Positions 9,700 to 18,447 of a DNA stretch of 34,780 nucleotides are shown piece after piece. The DNA lies in NCBI GenBank assembly GCA_031273295.1, contig JAISSD010000167.1, positions 1 through 34,780 of the forward strand. Reading direction: 5' to 3'. Positions within the stretch are counted from its first letter, which is position 1. The number at the start of each line of letters is the position of its first letter. The DNA comes from Prevotella sp. (GTDB lineage: Bacteria; Bacteroidota; Bacteroidia; Bacteroidales; Dysgonomonadaceae). Below the pieces are notes generated by a model. The model was not told the DNA's origin. It saw only the letters and a program-made list of their open reading frames with translations, and made no database searches. Position numbers and translations under genes: made by a program.

Positions 9700-9734
9700 A
9701 AGGGCGCATAAGACATAACGATTAATACGCCCTT
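9700..9734 (-). terminator. Hairpin between major tail protein gene and tail chaperone gene (possible attenuator)
   Basis: Minus strand AAGGGCG...CGCCCTT followed by TTATAT; 7 bp perfect stem. Confidence 0.4.
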
Positions 9735-9756
9735 AGTTTATAATTTCACGTCAACA

Positions 9757-10209
9757 CTATTCGCTCGCTGAACGTTTTGTGAGTGCACCCACCCCTGTGA
9801 ATGTCGCCGAATACGTTGCTGAATCGGCAAAAGGCGCATTGGCGTCTATTTGCGAGATGTAAACATCGCCTTCCCATCCGCCACTATCCGGCGTCCATCC
9901 GCCATCCGGCTTCCCTGTGTCACTGTTTGCGTTTGATGCAATAGTAAACACAACATGAAGCAGCGTACCTGCTATCATAGCCTCAAGCAGGGAATCATAA
10001 TCGGCTTCGATCATCATGTTTTCCGTGCTCATTGTCCACGTATAGCGTCCGGGCTGTGACGACCCCCACTTCCCGGTGTCTTTGTTTGATATCTCCTGCA
10101 TTTCAGTTGAAATACTCAAGGTGTGGTTTGTTGCCGCACCTAATGATGTTAACACTTGCCCAACCTTGCGGAACAGCATTAAATCCCTTCCTTTTACTAC
10201 ATTTGCCAT
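9757..10209 (-). CDS. Major tail protein
   Basis: 150 aa; MANVVKGRDLMLFRKVGQ... with SGGWEGDVYISQIDANAPFADSATYSATFTGVGAL, typical tail-tube pattern; right position. Confidence 0.85.
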   Translation of the reverse strand: MANVVKGRDLMLFRKVGQVLTSLGAATNHTLSISTEMQEISNKDTGKWGSSQPGRYTWTMSTENMMIEADYDSLLEAMIAGTLLHVVFTIASNANSDTGKPDGGWTPDSGGWEGDVYISQIDANAPFADSATYSATFTGVGALTKRSASE

Positions 10210-10221
10210 ACTATTTTTGTT

Positions 10222-10617
10222 TTAAGAATTGTCTATATTGATTTCGTACATGATTGATTGCCCGTAGGCGTCTTCAATAAATGATTCCCCTTCGTTAACC
10301 CTTCGGATGCCTGATATATCAAACCCCTCTATCGTTCCGCGTTTCCCCTGTAACGCCTTGTGACAGGCGTTGGCGACCTCTATTTTTTGAGCGTATGAAT
10401 CACTCCATATCATTAATTCAACAGTGATCGTGTCCTCATAGCTCGCCCTGTCTTTCGTGTAATGCGGCGTGAGGCTTTCCATCATGTAGGTTACAAATGG
10501 GAAAACCGTACCCTCAATGGCCGGAAAGGGAAACAGGTTATTCCCGATCAGCCTCTTTACTTCGTCGCTTTGAAAAAGCAAGGATTTCACAGCTTTTCCT
10601 ATTTCACGCACGTCCAT
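10222..10617 (-). CDS. DUF3168-like tail completion protein
   Basis: 131 aa; LFPFPAIEGTVFPFVTYMMES...; position between gp10-like and major tail protein. Confidence 0.7.
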   Translation of the reverse strand: MDVREIGKAVKSLLFQSDEVKRLIGNNLFPFPAIEGTVFPFVTYMMESLTPHYTKDRASYEDTITVELMIWSDSYAQKIEVANACHKALQGKRGTIEGFDISGIRRVNEGESFIEDAYGQSIMYEINIDNS

Positions 10618-11149
10618 TTTTTTTCGCTATTCTTTGAATTTGCTTACTCATTTCCTTTTCCATATTGTCGAATATCAGGCGTTCGGTTAGTTGTTGTGCT
10701 TTCTGAAAGAGGTGCCAAGCTTTAATTCTTCCCCTATTTCCACCCTTTCCGGTACGTGATTTATATCTTCTTGCTCCTCCGCCCGGTCGTAGTGTGTAAT
10801 AGCCTGTAACCTTATGCCCCTTTGTTACTCGCTTTCTTGTTCCAAGTTCAAACCATTTCGCCCTGTAATCGGACATGATATGCACCTTTGCAGACAACTC
10901 TTTGTTGTTTATTTTTACGGTTGCGACACGCTTCCATTTCTTCTTTTCTTTTCCGCTTTTTGATTTATACGCAACCCTGACGCCGTCGATATTTACCTTT
11001 GACTTGAATTGCCTTTCTGTTTCATCCTGTAAGATTTTCGCCGATTTGCGTAGTGTTCCGATAGCCGCCTGCTTCGTTTCCTTCCCGCCTAATGCTGAAA
11101 GAAGCCTTTTAACTTGTGCCGTATCGACTGCTACTTCCGTCTTACTCAT
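10604..11149 (-). CDS. HK97 gp10-like head-tail component
   Basis: 181 aa basic protein, position and composition match HK97 gp10 family. Confidence 0.65.
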   Translation of the reverse strand: MSKTEVAVDTAQVKRLLSALGGKETKQAAIGTLRKSAKILQDETERQFKSKVNIDGVRVAYKSKSGKEKKKWKRVATVKINNKELSAKVHIMSDYRAKWFELGTRKRVTKGHKVTGYYTLRPGGGARRYKSRTGKGGNRGRIKAWHLFQKAQQLTERLIFDNMEKEMSKQIQRIAKKNGRA

Positions 11150-11459
11150 TGATTATCTCCCCTGTTATGATTATGCGTTGTTGCGCTTTTTGTGGATTAA
11201 CGTCGAGTATCCGGTACTTTATCCCATCATGGATAATGACCATGTCCGGCGTTATCTTGTGATGTATGTAGATAGAAAACCTCACCGTATAGGATGTGAA
11301 TATTTCCCCCGCCTCTATCCGTTTCGTTCCGCTATTGTGGACAACCTCTGCGCGTGTCGTAATACAGTCCTGATACTCCGTTTTCTTTCCGGCGTATTCC
11401 GTTTCAATTTCAACCTTGCGCTGAATCGTTATCGTGTCTTTAAGTAGTCCAGCTCTCAT
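11142..11459 (-). CDS. Phage head closure / head-tail adaptor protein
   Basis: 105 aa; MRAGLLKDTITIQRKVEIE...YTVRFSIYIHHKITPDMVIIHDGIKYRILDVNPQKAQQRIIITGE. Confidence 0.82.
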   Translation of the reverse strand: MRAGLLKDTITIQRKVEIETEYAGKKTEYQDCITTRAEVVHNSGTKRIEAGEIFTSYTVRFSIYIHHKITPDMVIIHDGIKYRILDVNPQKAQQRIIITGEIINE

Positions 11460-11764
11460 CCTGCGTAATCTCTATATAGGTCAACCAAATACTGATATGA
11501 TACAGGCATTTCCGCCGGCGTCGCACCTACCACAACAGGTTCTCGATTGGAATAGAAATTACCGACCATCAAAAGTATTGCATGAAAGAGCGGGGAGGGG
11601 ATGTTTCCATCCTCTCCCTCTAAATCAGATAGCTTATGGCATATAGCCTTCTCGACAACAGCCCTCGCCACCTCTATAAGTTGGGCAATATAGCCGTCAT
11701 CTTCACAAAAACACTCATCTAAATTCAAGTGCTTGCGGGCGTGTTCAAGGGTGATATATGCCAT
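11456..11764 (-). CDS. Head-tail connector protein (gp6-like)
   Basis: 102 aa; MAYITLEHARKHLNLDE...DDGYIAQLIEVARAVVEKAI...PLFHAILLMVGNFYSNREPV. Confidence 0.85.
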   Translation of the reverse strand: MAYITLEHARKHLNLDECFCEDDGYIAQLIEVARAVVEKAICHKLSDLEGEDGNIPSPLFHAILLMVGNFYSNREPVVVGATPAEMPVSYQYLVDLYRDYAG

Positions 11765-11771
11765 AGCGGTA

Positions 11772-13016
11772 CTATTTCATCATGGCTTTTGCAAATGAAG
11801 CAGCGCGGCGCGGGATCGCATCCCAATAGGAATTAATCACAATGCGAACAAACGCTTGGTCTGCCTTTGTGTACGGATCGACCATAAGGTCAAGAGCACC
11901 CCATTGACCGATAATCAAATCAGCCCAATTGCCAAATGCAATACCATAGCTTGCCGGAGTTGGATTTTCTCCGGTAGTGGCGGCGACATTAGCAATTGCG
12001 TTTGTCCGCAATGCGTTGTAGCCGTTCATGGTCCCGTCCGGATCGAGAACAAACCCGATTGCCCCGTTCGTTTTCTTTACCGTTTTCTTTGCTTTCCCGC
12101 GTAATGCCGTATGCATAATGTAGCCGGAATTGTCCGCTAAGGCGTTAGCCAGGTCGACACTCGTTTCAAGGTCTACGATTGAATCCCACGAAAGATCAAT
12201 TGCGCTACCCGCAAATCCGGTAAACAACCCGTCTGGCTTCGTTTCGGAATGTTCTGCATTTCCAAGTATGGTTGCCTCCAATTTGTGGGCAATTGCATAG
12301 ATCATATCGGAACGTAAAAACTGCTCAACTCCAAGCGTATCCTGGATCAGCAGCTGACGGGATACCATGATTACCGATGTCAATCTTTTTGGCTTCATTG
12401 ACTTGTGGGAGAACGTCCCGCCGCCATCTTGAGCCGCCGCGTTTTCATTTTCCCAATTTGCCGTATTCCCTGAAAAATCGGGAATGTCGATATTCCCGCG
12501 CAATCCGGTTAAAACGGTTGCTCCGGCCTGCGCCAATACCAGCCGGTCACGAAGCGGGGCAAGGATGTCAAGAAATTCCGTATCAATTAGATCACTCCCC
12601 GTACCAGATTCGCCGGTAGCCGTAAACGAGCTACGCGCTTCGACCGGAATAACAAGTCCGTTACTTGACCGCACATTAACGCCGGCGGCGGCTATCGCCC
12701 GTCTTCCAACATCATTCATCCTTTGCGTTTCTTCCGAGAATTTTCCCCCGTCAACCAATTGCAGGAGCGCGCTCCTTAATGAAAATGTACCGCCATTTTC
12801 TGTGTGCTTTGTGCCCTGTTGGCTGTTTTCGGATTCACGCGCCGCGATTTCAATATTGATGTCAGCCATACGGGTTTGAATGGTAGACAACTCTTCGTTC
12901 TCCCCGTCGTTAAACATCCGCTTTTCTGTCTTGGCGGCGGTCGTGATTTCCTTTGAACGAGCAACCAGCTGGTTTTTTTCGTCCCTTAATTCTGTAATTG
13001 ATTTCTCTTTAGCCAT
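11772..13016 (-). CDS. HK97-family major capsid protein
   Basis: 414 aa; coiled-coil N-terminus, capsid fold motifs, adjacent to protease and portal. Confidence 0.92.
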   Translation of the reverse strand: MAKEKSITELRDEKNQLVARSKEITTAAKTEKRMFNDGENEELSTIQTRMADINIEIAARESENSQQGTKHTENGGTFSLRSALLQLVDGGKFSEETQRMNDVGRRAIAAAGVNVRSSNGLVIPVEARSSFTATGESGTGSDLIDTEFLDILAPLRDRLVLAQAGATVLTGLRGNIDIPDFSGNTANWENENAAAQDGGGTFSHKSMKPKRLTSVIMVSRQLLIQDTLGVEQFLRSDMIYAIAHKLEATILGNAEHSETKPDGLFTGFAGSAIDLSWDSIVDLETSVDLANALADNSGYIMHTALRGKAKKTVKKTNGAIGFVLDPDGTMNGYNALRTNAIANVAATTGENPTPASYGIAFGNWADLIIGQWGALDLMVDPYTKADQAFVRIVINSYWDAIPRRAASFAKAMMK

Positions 13017-13027
13017 AAAACTAATTT

Positions 13028-13663
13028 TTAAAGTTTATTAAATGATTTCTCTATACTGTCATAAAATGCCGTAATATCAGCCTCTTTTTTTCTCGCTTCG
13101 CTTTCCTGCAACATCCTTTCCTGTTCGTCGACCAACGATTGAGCGTCTATTTGATCATCGTTTGCGCTACGCATATAGACAGATGTTTTGGAATATGCAG
13201 CATTGTAAACCGGCGAAACGTCGTACAGCCGTTCAATCTTATTGATTGTCCGCTTCCATGTTCCGTTTGATTTCTTTTCCCACATGTCCTTTTCTACCGT
13301 GAAAGCAAAGGATGACGAATCGACCTCACCGCGCCGGATGTTTTCAAGTAGTTCGTCTCCTAATGAAGTTTTTGGCGCGTCAAATTCGTATTTCAACCCT
13401 TTAGTATCGACAGAGAGATTTAATGATCCTGCCTGCTTTTTCCATCTCGCCAGAACACCACGATATGGATCATGATTCATTAGTGTAAGCACGTCGGACT
13501 TTTCAAGAACGCCGTCGAGTGCCCCGCGTTCTATCACCTCTTCAAATGACAACCCGTCCGATTTCGTATCAAACAGTAGTGCGTACCCCTCAACCTTACG
13601 GCTCTCTTCGCCATCGCTGACCGTTACCTGATATCCCGTATTTCTAACCTCTTTTTTATTCAT
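13028..13663 (-). CDS. HK97-family prohead protease
   Basis: 211 aa; VEGYALLFDT...VLTLMNHDPYRGVLAR...GEVDSSSFAF motifs. Confidence 0.92.
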   Translation of the reverse strand: MNKKEVRNTGYQVTVSDGEESRKVEGYALLFDTKSDGLSFEEVIERGALDGVLEKSDVLTLMNHDPYRGVLARWKKQAGSLNLSVDTKGLKYEFDAPKTSLGDELLENIRRGEVDSSSFAFTVEKDMWEKKSNGTWKRTINKIERLYDVSPVYNAAYSKTSVYMRSANDDQIDAQSLVDEQERMLQESEARKKEADITAFYDSIEKSFNKL

Positions 13664-13710
13664 AAGAATCGCCTTTATATATAACCAAAAAAGTGTATTA
13701 CATTTTTCAA
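13660..13710 (-). repeat. Intergenic leader repeat copy A (before protease gene)
   Basis: 51 nt, nearly identical to 14951-15003; runs from the stop of the upstream gene to the start of the next. Confidence 0.9.
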
Positions 13711-14954
13711 TCTTTTTCTTTTACGGGCGGAACATAAACTCCGGTCGCCGCTCTTTCAAGGGGCTGAACGTTTACCTGAACAAAAGCATTATCTCCCCCC
13801 TCTAATCGCGTGTGATTGTTTTCCCGCCGTATCTCGTTCGGCGTAATAGCGCCTATATTAAACATCTCCCTCAAATAGGTTGCCTGTGCGGATTTATCCG
13901 CCCTAAGAATTGCAGACGTGTTAAACTCCGCCTTAACCCTTCCGCGCTCTGATGGCAGGAAAACCTTTCGGTTGATCTCTAATTCAATCTTTGTTATGAT
14001 GGCGGACGCCGTGTCTGTAAGATAGGCCAATTGCGAGGCTTCGACAGTTGAATAACTTGACTTTGAAAGGTCGAAAGCTTTCACGGGCGAAACAGAAAAG
14101 AATCGGCAAATATCCACCACATTGAACTGTCGTGATTCGAGAAGCTGTGAATCCTTTGGACTGATGGTGATTGGTTGGTATTTAAACCCGCCCTGTAATA
14201 CCGTTATCCCGTTTGGGCGACCGGTTACGGGATTTGTCCTGTCTTCCCATTCGGAATAGATTTGTCCTTTTTGCTCTTTGTTTAATTGCCTTTCTACCGT
14301 GAGGATACCACCGGCGCTTGCTCCGCCTTTAAAGAATCCGGATGCGTGCGCCTCGCTGTCTGTCGCGATACCTAACGTCTGTCGGGCGTGGGTTAAGGTA
14401 GAGACACCTATAATCCCGTCATAGCTGAAATTCAAAATATGGATCATATCGCGCGGCTCAACGAGTTGGGTAAACTTGTAATCCATGCTGCTGACCATAT
14501 AACGCTTTCTCCTTATGTTGTCTCGGTCTATTATCCACACTACCGACACCTGTTCGGATGGAATATAGATAAGCTGAACGGGCTTCTGTTGTGCGTCCCG
14601 CTCAATATATGCATATCCGTTACCCCTCAACAGGACAGACGTCATTATTGTTTTGAAGAACGTGAACCGCGTCATGTTTTCGTTCGGCTCAAGATCGAGA
14701 AGATCATACGCCGGATGCGATTTGTAGGGGGTTTTAAACCCGTCCTTGTCCAGCTCGTATGTTTCCATCGGAAGAACGGCAACGCTGTCTGAAATTAAAT
14801 CGACGCAACGATAGACGGTAGAAAGTAGCATTGGTTTAGACCTGCTTTGCGCCATAAGAACGGGGTCGGACATTACCCATCCTATGTTCTGATAAGTCGT
14901 CGCCACGTCCTGATCCCTGACAAATATTTCTTTTTTTGTAAACGGTATCTTCAT
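13707..14954 (-). CDS. Phage portal protein
   Basis: Likely start MKIPFTKKEIF at 14954; STVYRCVDLISDSVAVLPMETYE..., SPVKAFDLSKSSYSTVEASQLAYLTDT motifs of HK97-type portals. Confidence 0.93.
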   Translation of the reverse strand: MKIPFTKKEIFVRDQDVATTYQNIGWVMSDPVLMAQSRSKPMLLSTVYRCVDLISDSVAVLPMETYELDKDGFKTPYKSHPAYDLLDLEPNENMTRFTFFKTIMTSVLLRGNGYAYIERDAQQKPVQLIYIPSEQVSVVWIIDRDNIRRKRYMVSSMDYKFTQLVEPRDMIHILNFSYDGIIGVSTLTHARQTLGIATDSEAHASGFFKGGASAGGILTVERQLNKEQKGQIYSEWEDRTNPVTGRPNGITVLQGGFKYQPITISPKDSQLLESRQFNVVDICRFFSVSPVKAFDLSKSSYSTVEASQLAYLTDTASAIITKIELEINRKVFLPSERGRVKAEFNTSAILRADKSAQATYLREMFNIGAITPNEIRRENNHTRLEGGDNAFVQVNVQPLERAATGVYVPPVKEKD

Positions 14955-15003
14955 AAGAATTGCCTTTTTATATATAACCAAAAAAGTGTATTACATTTTT
15001 CAA
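14951..15003 (-). repeat. Intergenic leader repeat copy B (before portal gene)
   Basis: 53 nt, differs from copy A only by a 2-nt insertion and one substitution. Confidence 0.9.
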
Positions 15004-16619
15004 AGCTCTGAACTGTAACGTGGGGAAACTAAGTATATGCCTAAAGCGGTAAGCATGGATATTACGCCATCTATCTTTTTTTCCTCGTGTTGCTTTGTCG
15101 GTTTGGCGTTTCCCATATAGTCAGTCTTTAGTGTTACGTTACGAAAGCAGTGCCGGTTAATAATGTTGTTGTCGATGACAGCCTTTCCTGAAAGCATTAG
15201 GCGTTCAAACTCTTTTGTAGGACGGTTGAAATTGCCGATTGTTTGTGAGAACGGTTCGGCGGTAAACCCTTCGTCCTGCACATCGACAATAAACTGTGTC
15301 GCGTTCCATTGATCATACCCGACAATCATAACAACTACCTTTTTACCCAACGCTTTTAAGTCTTTCAATATGTAGTCGTAGTCCGTTACGTTTCCGGGAG
15401 TTATGGTAATTAATCCCTGCCTCCGCCATTCGCCGTACAACTCTTTAAACCGCTTTTCATGTAGCGCCGCCTGCGGAAGATAGTACCATGTCTTAAAGTA
15501 CATCGTTTCCGTTTTCGCGTCAGGGAATAAAGCGGAAACGGCTGTTAGGTCGCTCGTGCTCGACAGGTCGATACCTATATAACAATCCCTTCCTTTAAAG
15601 TCATCCTCGTTCACGCTTTTGGATGATTCAAGTATGTAGTGCTCCGGGATCCAAACCGTTTCGGAATCACACCAAATATTTAGGTTTTTTGTTTTTATCC
15701 CAACCTCTTCGCTGGGGGAATTGACCGCCTTTTGAACATATTTTCTTATATATGATGGCCTTACCGTAACATTTAAGTTCGGATTACTCTTTATCCAAAC
15801 ACTCTCATCTTTCCAATCGTCTCCCTCGTCAAGGGAATAGATTGCAGCAAACAGCGTATTGTCCTCTTTTAACCCGCTTAAAACCTCCGTGCACATCGTC
15901 CGGTATTGGTAGCAAGGCGAAAGCTTATCAAACCCGGCTGTTGTGATGATAATTCCGAGCGGATTATCCCGCATACCCTGCGACGATTGAAGCACGTCTT
16001 TTATTTTTGTTGTTTTAGCGGCGTGGTATTCGTCAAGCAAATAGGTAGAGGCATTTAACCCGTCAAGCTTGCTATCGTCGGCTGCCAACACCCTCAAAAA
16101 ACTCAATGTCTTATCAAAATTAATACGATCGCGAAAAGGCTCAAGATATTTCCGTTTAGCGTCCAAACCCCTGACGAACTTGGAACACATATCAAAGCTG
16201 ATTTTAGCCTGATCTTTTGCGTTGGCCGCCATATAAACCTCTGCGTTTGCCTCATTATCATTAATCAATTGGTTAAGGCATAGGACAGATGCGAGCGCCG
16301 ACTTGCCCTGCTTCCTTGCCATCTCAAGGTATACGGATTGGATCAACCTCTCTCCGGTCCCCTTTATATAAAATCCGTATATGTTTGCAATGATAAACGC
16401 CTGCCAAGCCTCTAATAAAAATTGCTTACCTACATGCCTGCCGGTATAATGCTTAAATAGTGAGATAAATTCTATCACCTTATCAACCTTGCTTTCATCA
16501 AACAAGTACGCTTCGTTTTCGATCAAAGAAAAAAATCTATCGGCTGCAAGTTTGATGTATTTCCCTGCAACGATTTTACCGGAAAGAACATTTTGCGCGT
16601 ATAGATAATAGTCTTTCAC
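15000..16619 (-). CDS. Terminase large subunit
   Basis: 539 aa; YLEMARKQGKSALAS Walker A, STYLLDEYHAAK Walker B, nuclease motifs YIGIDLSSTSDLTAV. Confidence 0.94.
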   Translation of the reverse strand: MKDYYLYAQNVLSGKIVAGKYIKLAADRFFSLIENEAYLFDESKVDKVIEFISLFKHYTGRHVGKQFLLEAWQAFIIANIYGFYIKGTGERLIQSVYLEMARKQGKSALASVLCLNQLINDNEANAEVYMAANAKDQAKISFDMCSKFVRGLDAKRKYLEPFRDRINFDKTLSFLRVLAADDSKLDGLNASTYLLDEYHAAKTTKIKDVLQSSQGMRDNPLGIIITTAGFDKLSPCYQYRTMCTEVLSGLKEDNTLFAAIYSLDEGDDWKDESVWIKSNPNLNVTVRPSYIRKYVQKAVNSPSEEVGIKTKNLNIWCDSETVWIPEHYILESSKSVNEDDFKGRDCYIGIDLSSTSDLTAVSALFPDAKTETMYFKTWYYLPQAALHEKRFKELYGEWRRQGLITITPGNVTDYDYILKDLKALGKKVVVMIVGYDQWNATQFIVDVQDEGFTAEPFSQTIGNFNRPTKEFERLMLSGKAVIDNNIINRHCFRNVTLKTDYMGNAKPTKQHEEKKIDGVISMLTALGIYLVSPRYSSEL

Positions 16620-16996
16620 CTCGCCTCGATGGATCTATTTTTGAAATAATTATCAAGTGGCGTATCCGATTTTTCAACGTTCATGGAGCTAATGTGCGCC
16701 CTGCTTTTAATGGTTAGTCCGTACTCTGTCATTATCTTTATTACCTGTGCGTAGTTCTTCGTTGCGGACGCTTGTGCAGGATTGACAACGCGAGCGAAGT
16801 TGACCACCACAACCGGACCGTCTCTTAATAAAAGTTCAGTAGCCCGCTTATACATTTCGTATGAAGTAGCAAGCATGCGCATAGCCCCCAAATCTATATC
16901 CTCTATTACGCCACGTTCGTTCAATTCGCTGATAACGTCGTTCATAAACTTTTCCGTTTCGTCGGACAACCCTTTCGGTATAATAAATTTTACCAT
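16616..16996 (-). CDS. P27-like terminase small subunit
   Basis: 126 aa; position directly upstream of terminase large; ATKNYAQVIKIMTEYGLTIKSR pattern. Confidence 0.75.
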   Translation of the reverse strand: MVKFIIPKGLSDETEKFMNDVISELNERGVIEDIDLGAMRMLATSYEMYKRATELLLRDGPVVVVNFARVVNPAQASATKNYAQVIKIMTEYGLTIKSRAHISSMNVEKSDTPLDNYFKNRSIEAR

Positions 16997-17007
16997 AGTG
17001 CTTTGTA

Positions 17008-17430
17008 TTATAAGTTCACATCATCAATCACCGATCCAAATCCCAACATTTTTGAAAGCTGTTGAGCTGCTTTTATCCGCTCCGATTCGGTGGGAATCAC
17101 CACATCGCCCGTTTCATGAATCAGCCTTGCACGCCCCCTAACTATCCCTGATAGTATTTCAAGAACCTCTTCCCTGTTGAGTATATTTTTTTTCGTTTCC
17201 TCTTTAGCTATATCCACCAAAACCTTATCCTTCGCCCTTTCCCGTTTTTTTATGCGAGAGACGTTGTGTTCCTTTGCATACTTAATGTATCGCCAAACCG
17301 TTCTTGTCGTCCTGTTATATTTTTTTGAAAAGTCGGAAGCGATGGACGACAAAGCCACGTTGGGGTGCGAAAACATATAATCCGCTATCTCCATTACCTG
17401 TGATGAGTATATTGTAGAATCTTTTGCCAT
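17008..17430 (-). CDS. HTH DNA-binding protein, possibly terminase-associated
   Basis: Likely start MAKDSTIYSSQVMEIADYMF at 17430; HTH-like VALSSIASDFSKKYNRTTRTVWRYIKYAKE. Confidence 0.65.
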   Translation of the reverse strand: MAKDSTIYSSQVMEIADYMFSHPNVALSSIASDFSKKYNRTTRTVWRYIKYAKEHNVSRIKKRERAKDKVLVDIAKEETKKNILNREEVLEILSGIVRGRARLIHETGDVVIPTESERIKAAQQLSKMLGFGSVIDDVNL

Positions 17431-17645
17431 AAACCATTTACTTTTACCTATAACCAAAAATGTGTACGACGAAATTTGTCAGTAGTGGAAATTTCTGGGA
17501 TTTGAAAAATTGCCGTGCGTGTGAAGGAGAGTTTGTTGAGGTTTTGGAACACCAATCAAATAAAATTTATACCCATATCCCCCTTTAGCTTTTGACATAT
17601 CCACCATACTGTTTCAATATACATTTAATACGACGAAAGGCGTCT

Positions 17646-17954
17646 CTATTTTTTTTGAGCGGCATGCATTAAGCTGTGGCAAACCTTGCACAAGCTCAAT
17701 AGGTTGCCAAAGTCGTAGGCAAGGTGGTATCTCGCTTCTGGGTTGTCTGTACTCATAAAGCTTGTGATATGGTGTATATCCTCTGCCGGAACGGTCAATC
17801 CTTTTTTCTCGCACAACTCACATAGCGGGTTCTCTGCAAACTTTATCCGCCTGATCGTTCTCCATCTTTCGGAGTTGTATATCTTTCTACGCTCTTTGTC
17901 GTATTGATTCCCCTTATTCCTCTGTTGTCTCCTTATCTTGTTTATTGTCGGCAT
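17646..17954 (-). CDS. HNH endonuclease
   Basis: 102 aa; CELCEKKG...DIHHITSF...NLLSLCKVCHSLMHA. Confidence 0.93.
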   Translation of the reverse strand: MPTINKIRRQQRNKGNQYDKERRKIYNSERWRTIRRIKFAENPLCELCEKKGLTVPAEDIHHITSFMSTDNPEARYHLAYDFGNLLSLCKVCHSLMHAAQKK

Positions 17955-18234
17955 ATCTATTTTCTTTTAGTTGTTGTATATCTTTGATCGTTTGAAAGGC
18001 TATCATCCTGAAACGATAGTTGAAATGTTTTATCAATAACGCATCAGTCGTTTTATTAACTGATGCGTTATTGTGTATTACGAATAGAATAGTGTCATGG
18101 AATATGTCATCGAACAGCGACATGTAATGTGCGGGGATATGATCTCTACACTGTTCCCGCAGTTTGTCATACAGTCTACCTATTGACGCCAATACCGTCT
18201 TATTCGGCTTACCCCTCGTCTTTCTTTTTCTCAT
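17914..18234 (-). CDS. Hypothetical protein with a faint sigma region 2-like segment
   Basis: Likely start MRKRKTRGKPNK at 18234; FDDIFHDTILFVIHNNAS...LIKHFNYRFRMIAFQTIKDIQQLKE. Confidence 0.6.
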   Translation of the reverse strand: MRKRKTRGKPNKTVLASIGRLYDKLREQCRDHIPAHYMSLFDDIFHDTILFVIHNNASVNKTTDALLIKHFNYRFRMIAFQTIKDIQQLKENRYADNKQDKETTEE

Positions 18235-18394
18235 CCATTTTCCAATTACCGGATTCATCCAACAGGGATTCGATTTCCTTATACAGTATGCCGCGAATAA
18301 TAACAGACACGCCAAATCCTGTTTTTTGGGATAGTTCCGTTAATAACATTTTCATTCGTCCGTTTATGCGTATAGTAATGCACGTTTGTTTCAT
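18209..18394 (-). CDS. Small ribbon-helix-helix-like protein
   Basis: 61 aa; MKQTCITIRINGRMKMLLTELSQKTGFGVSVIIRGILYKEI. Confidence 0.6.
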   Translation of the reverse strand: MKQTCITIRINGRMKMLLTELSQKTGFGVSVIIRGILYKEIESLLDESGNWKMDEKKKDEG

Positions 18395-18447
18395 CTATTC
18401 AATTCTTATTTATGTTTTACGATTGTTTGTCTTTTTATTTATCATCA

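Noticed and set aside
10875-11447. Plus-strand 190 aa ORF
   Set aside because: Antisense to two well-supported head-tail genes; Cys/Phe/Leu-rich shadow translation
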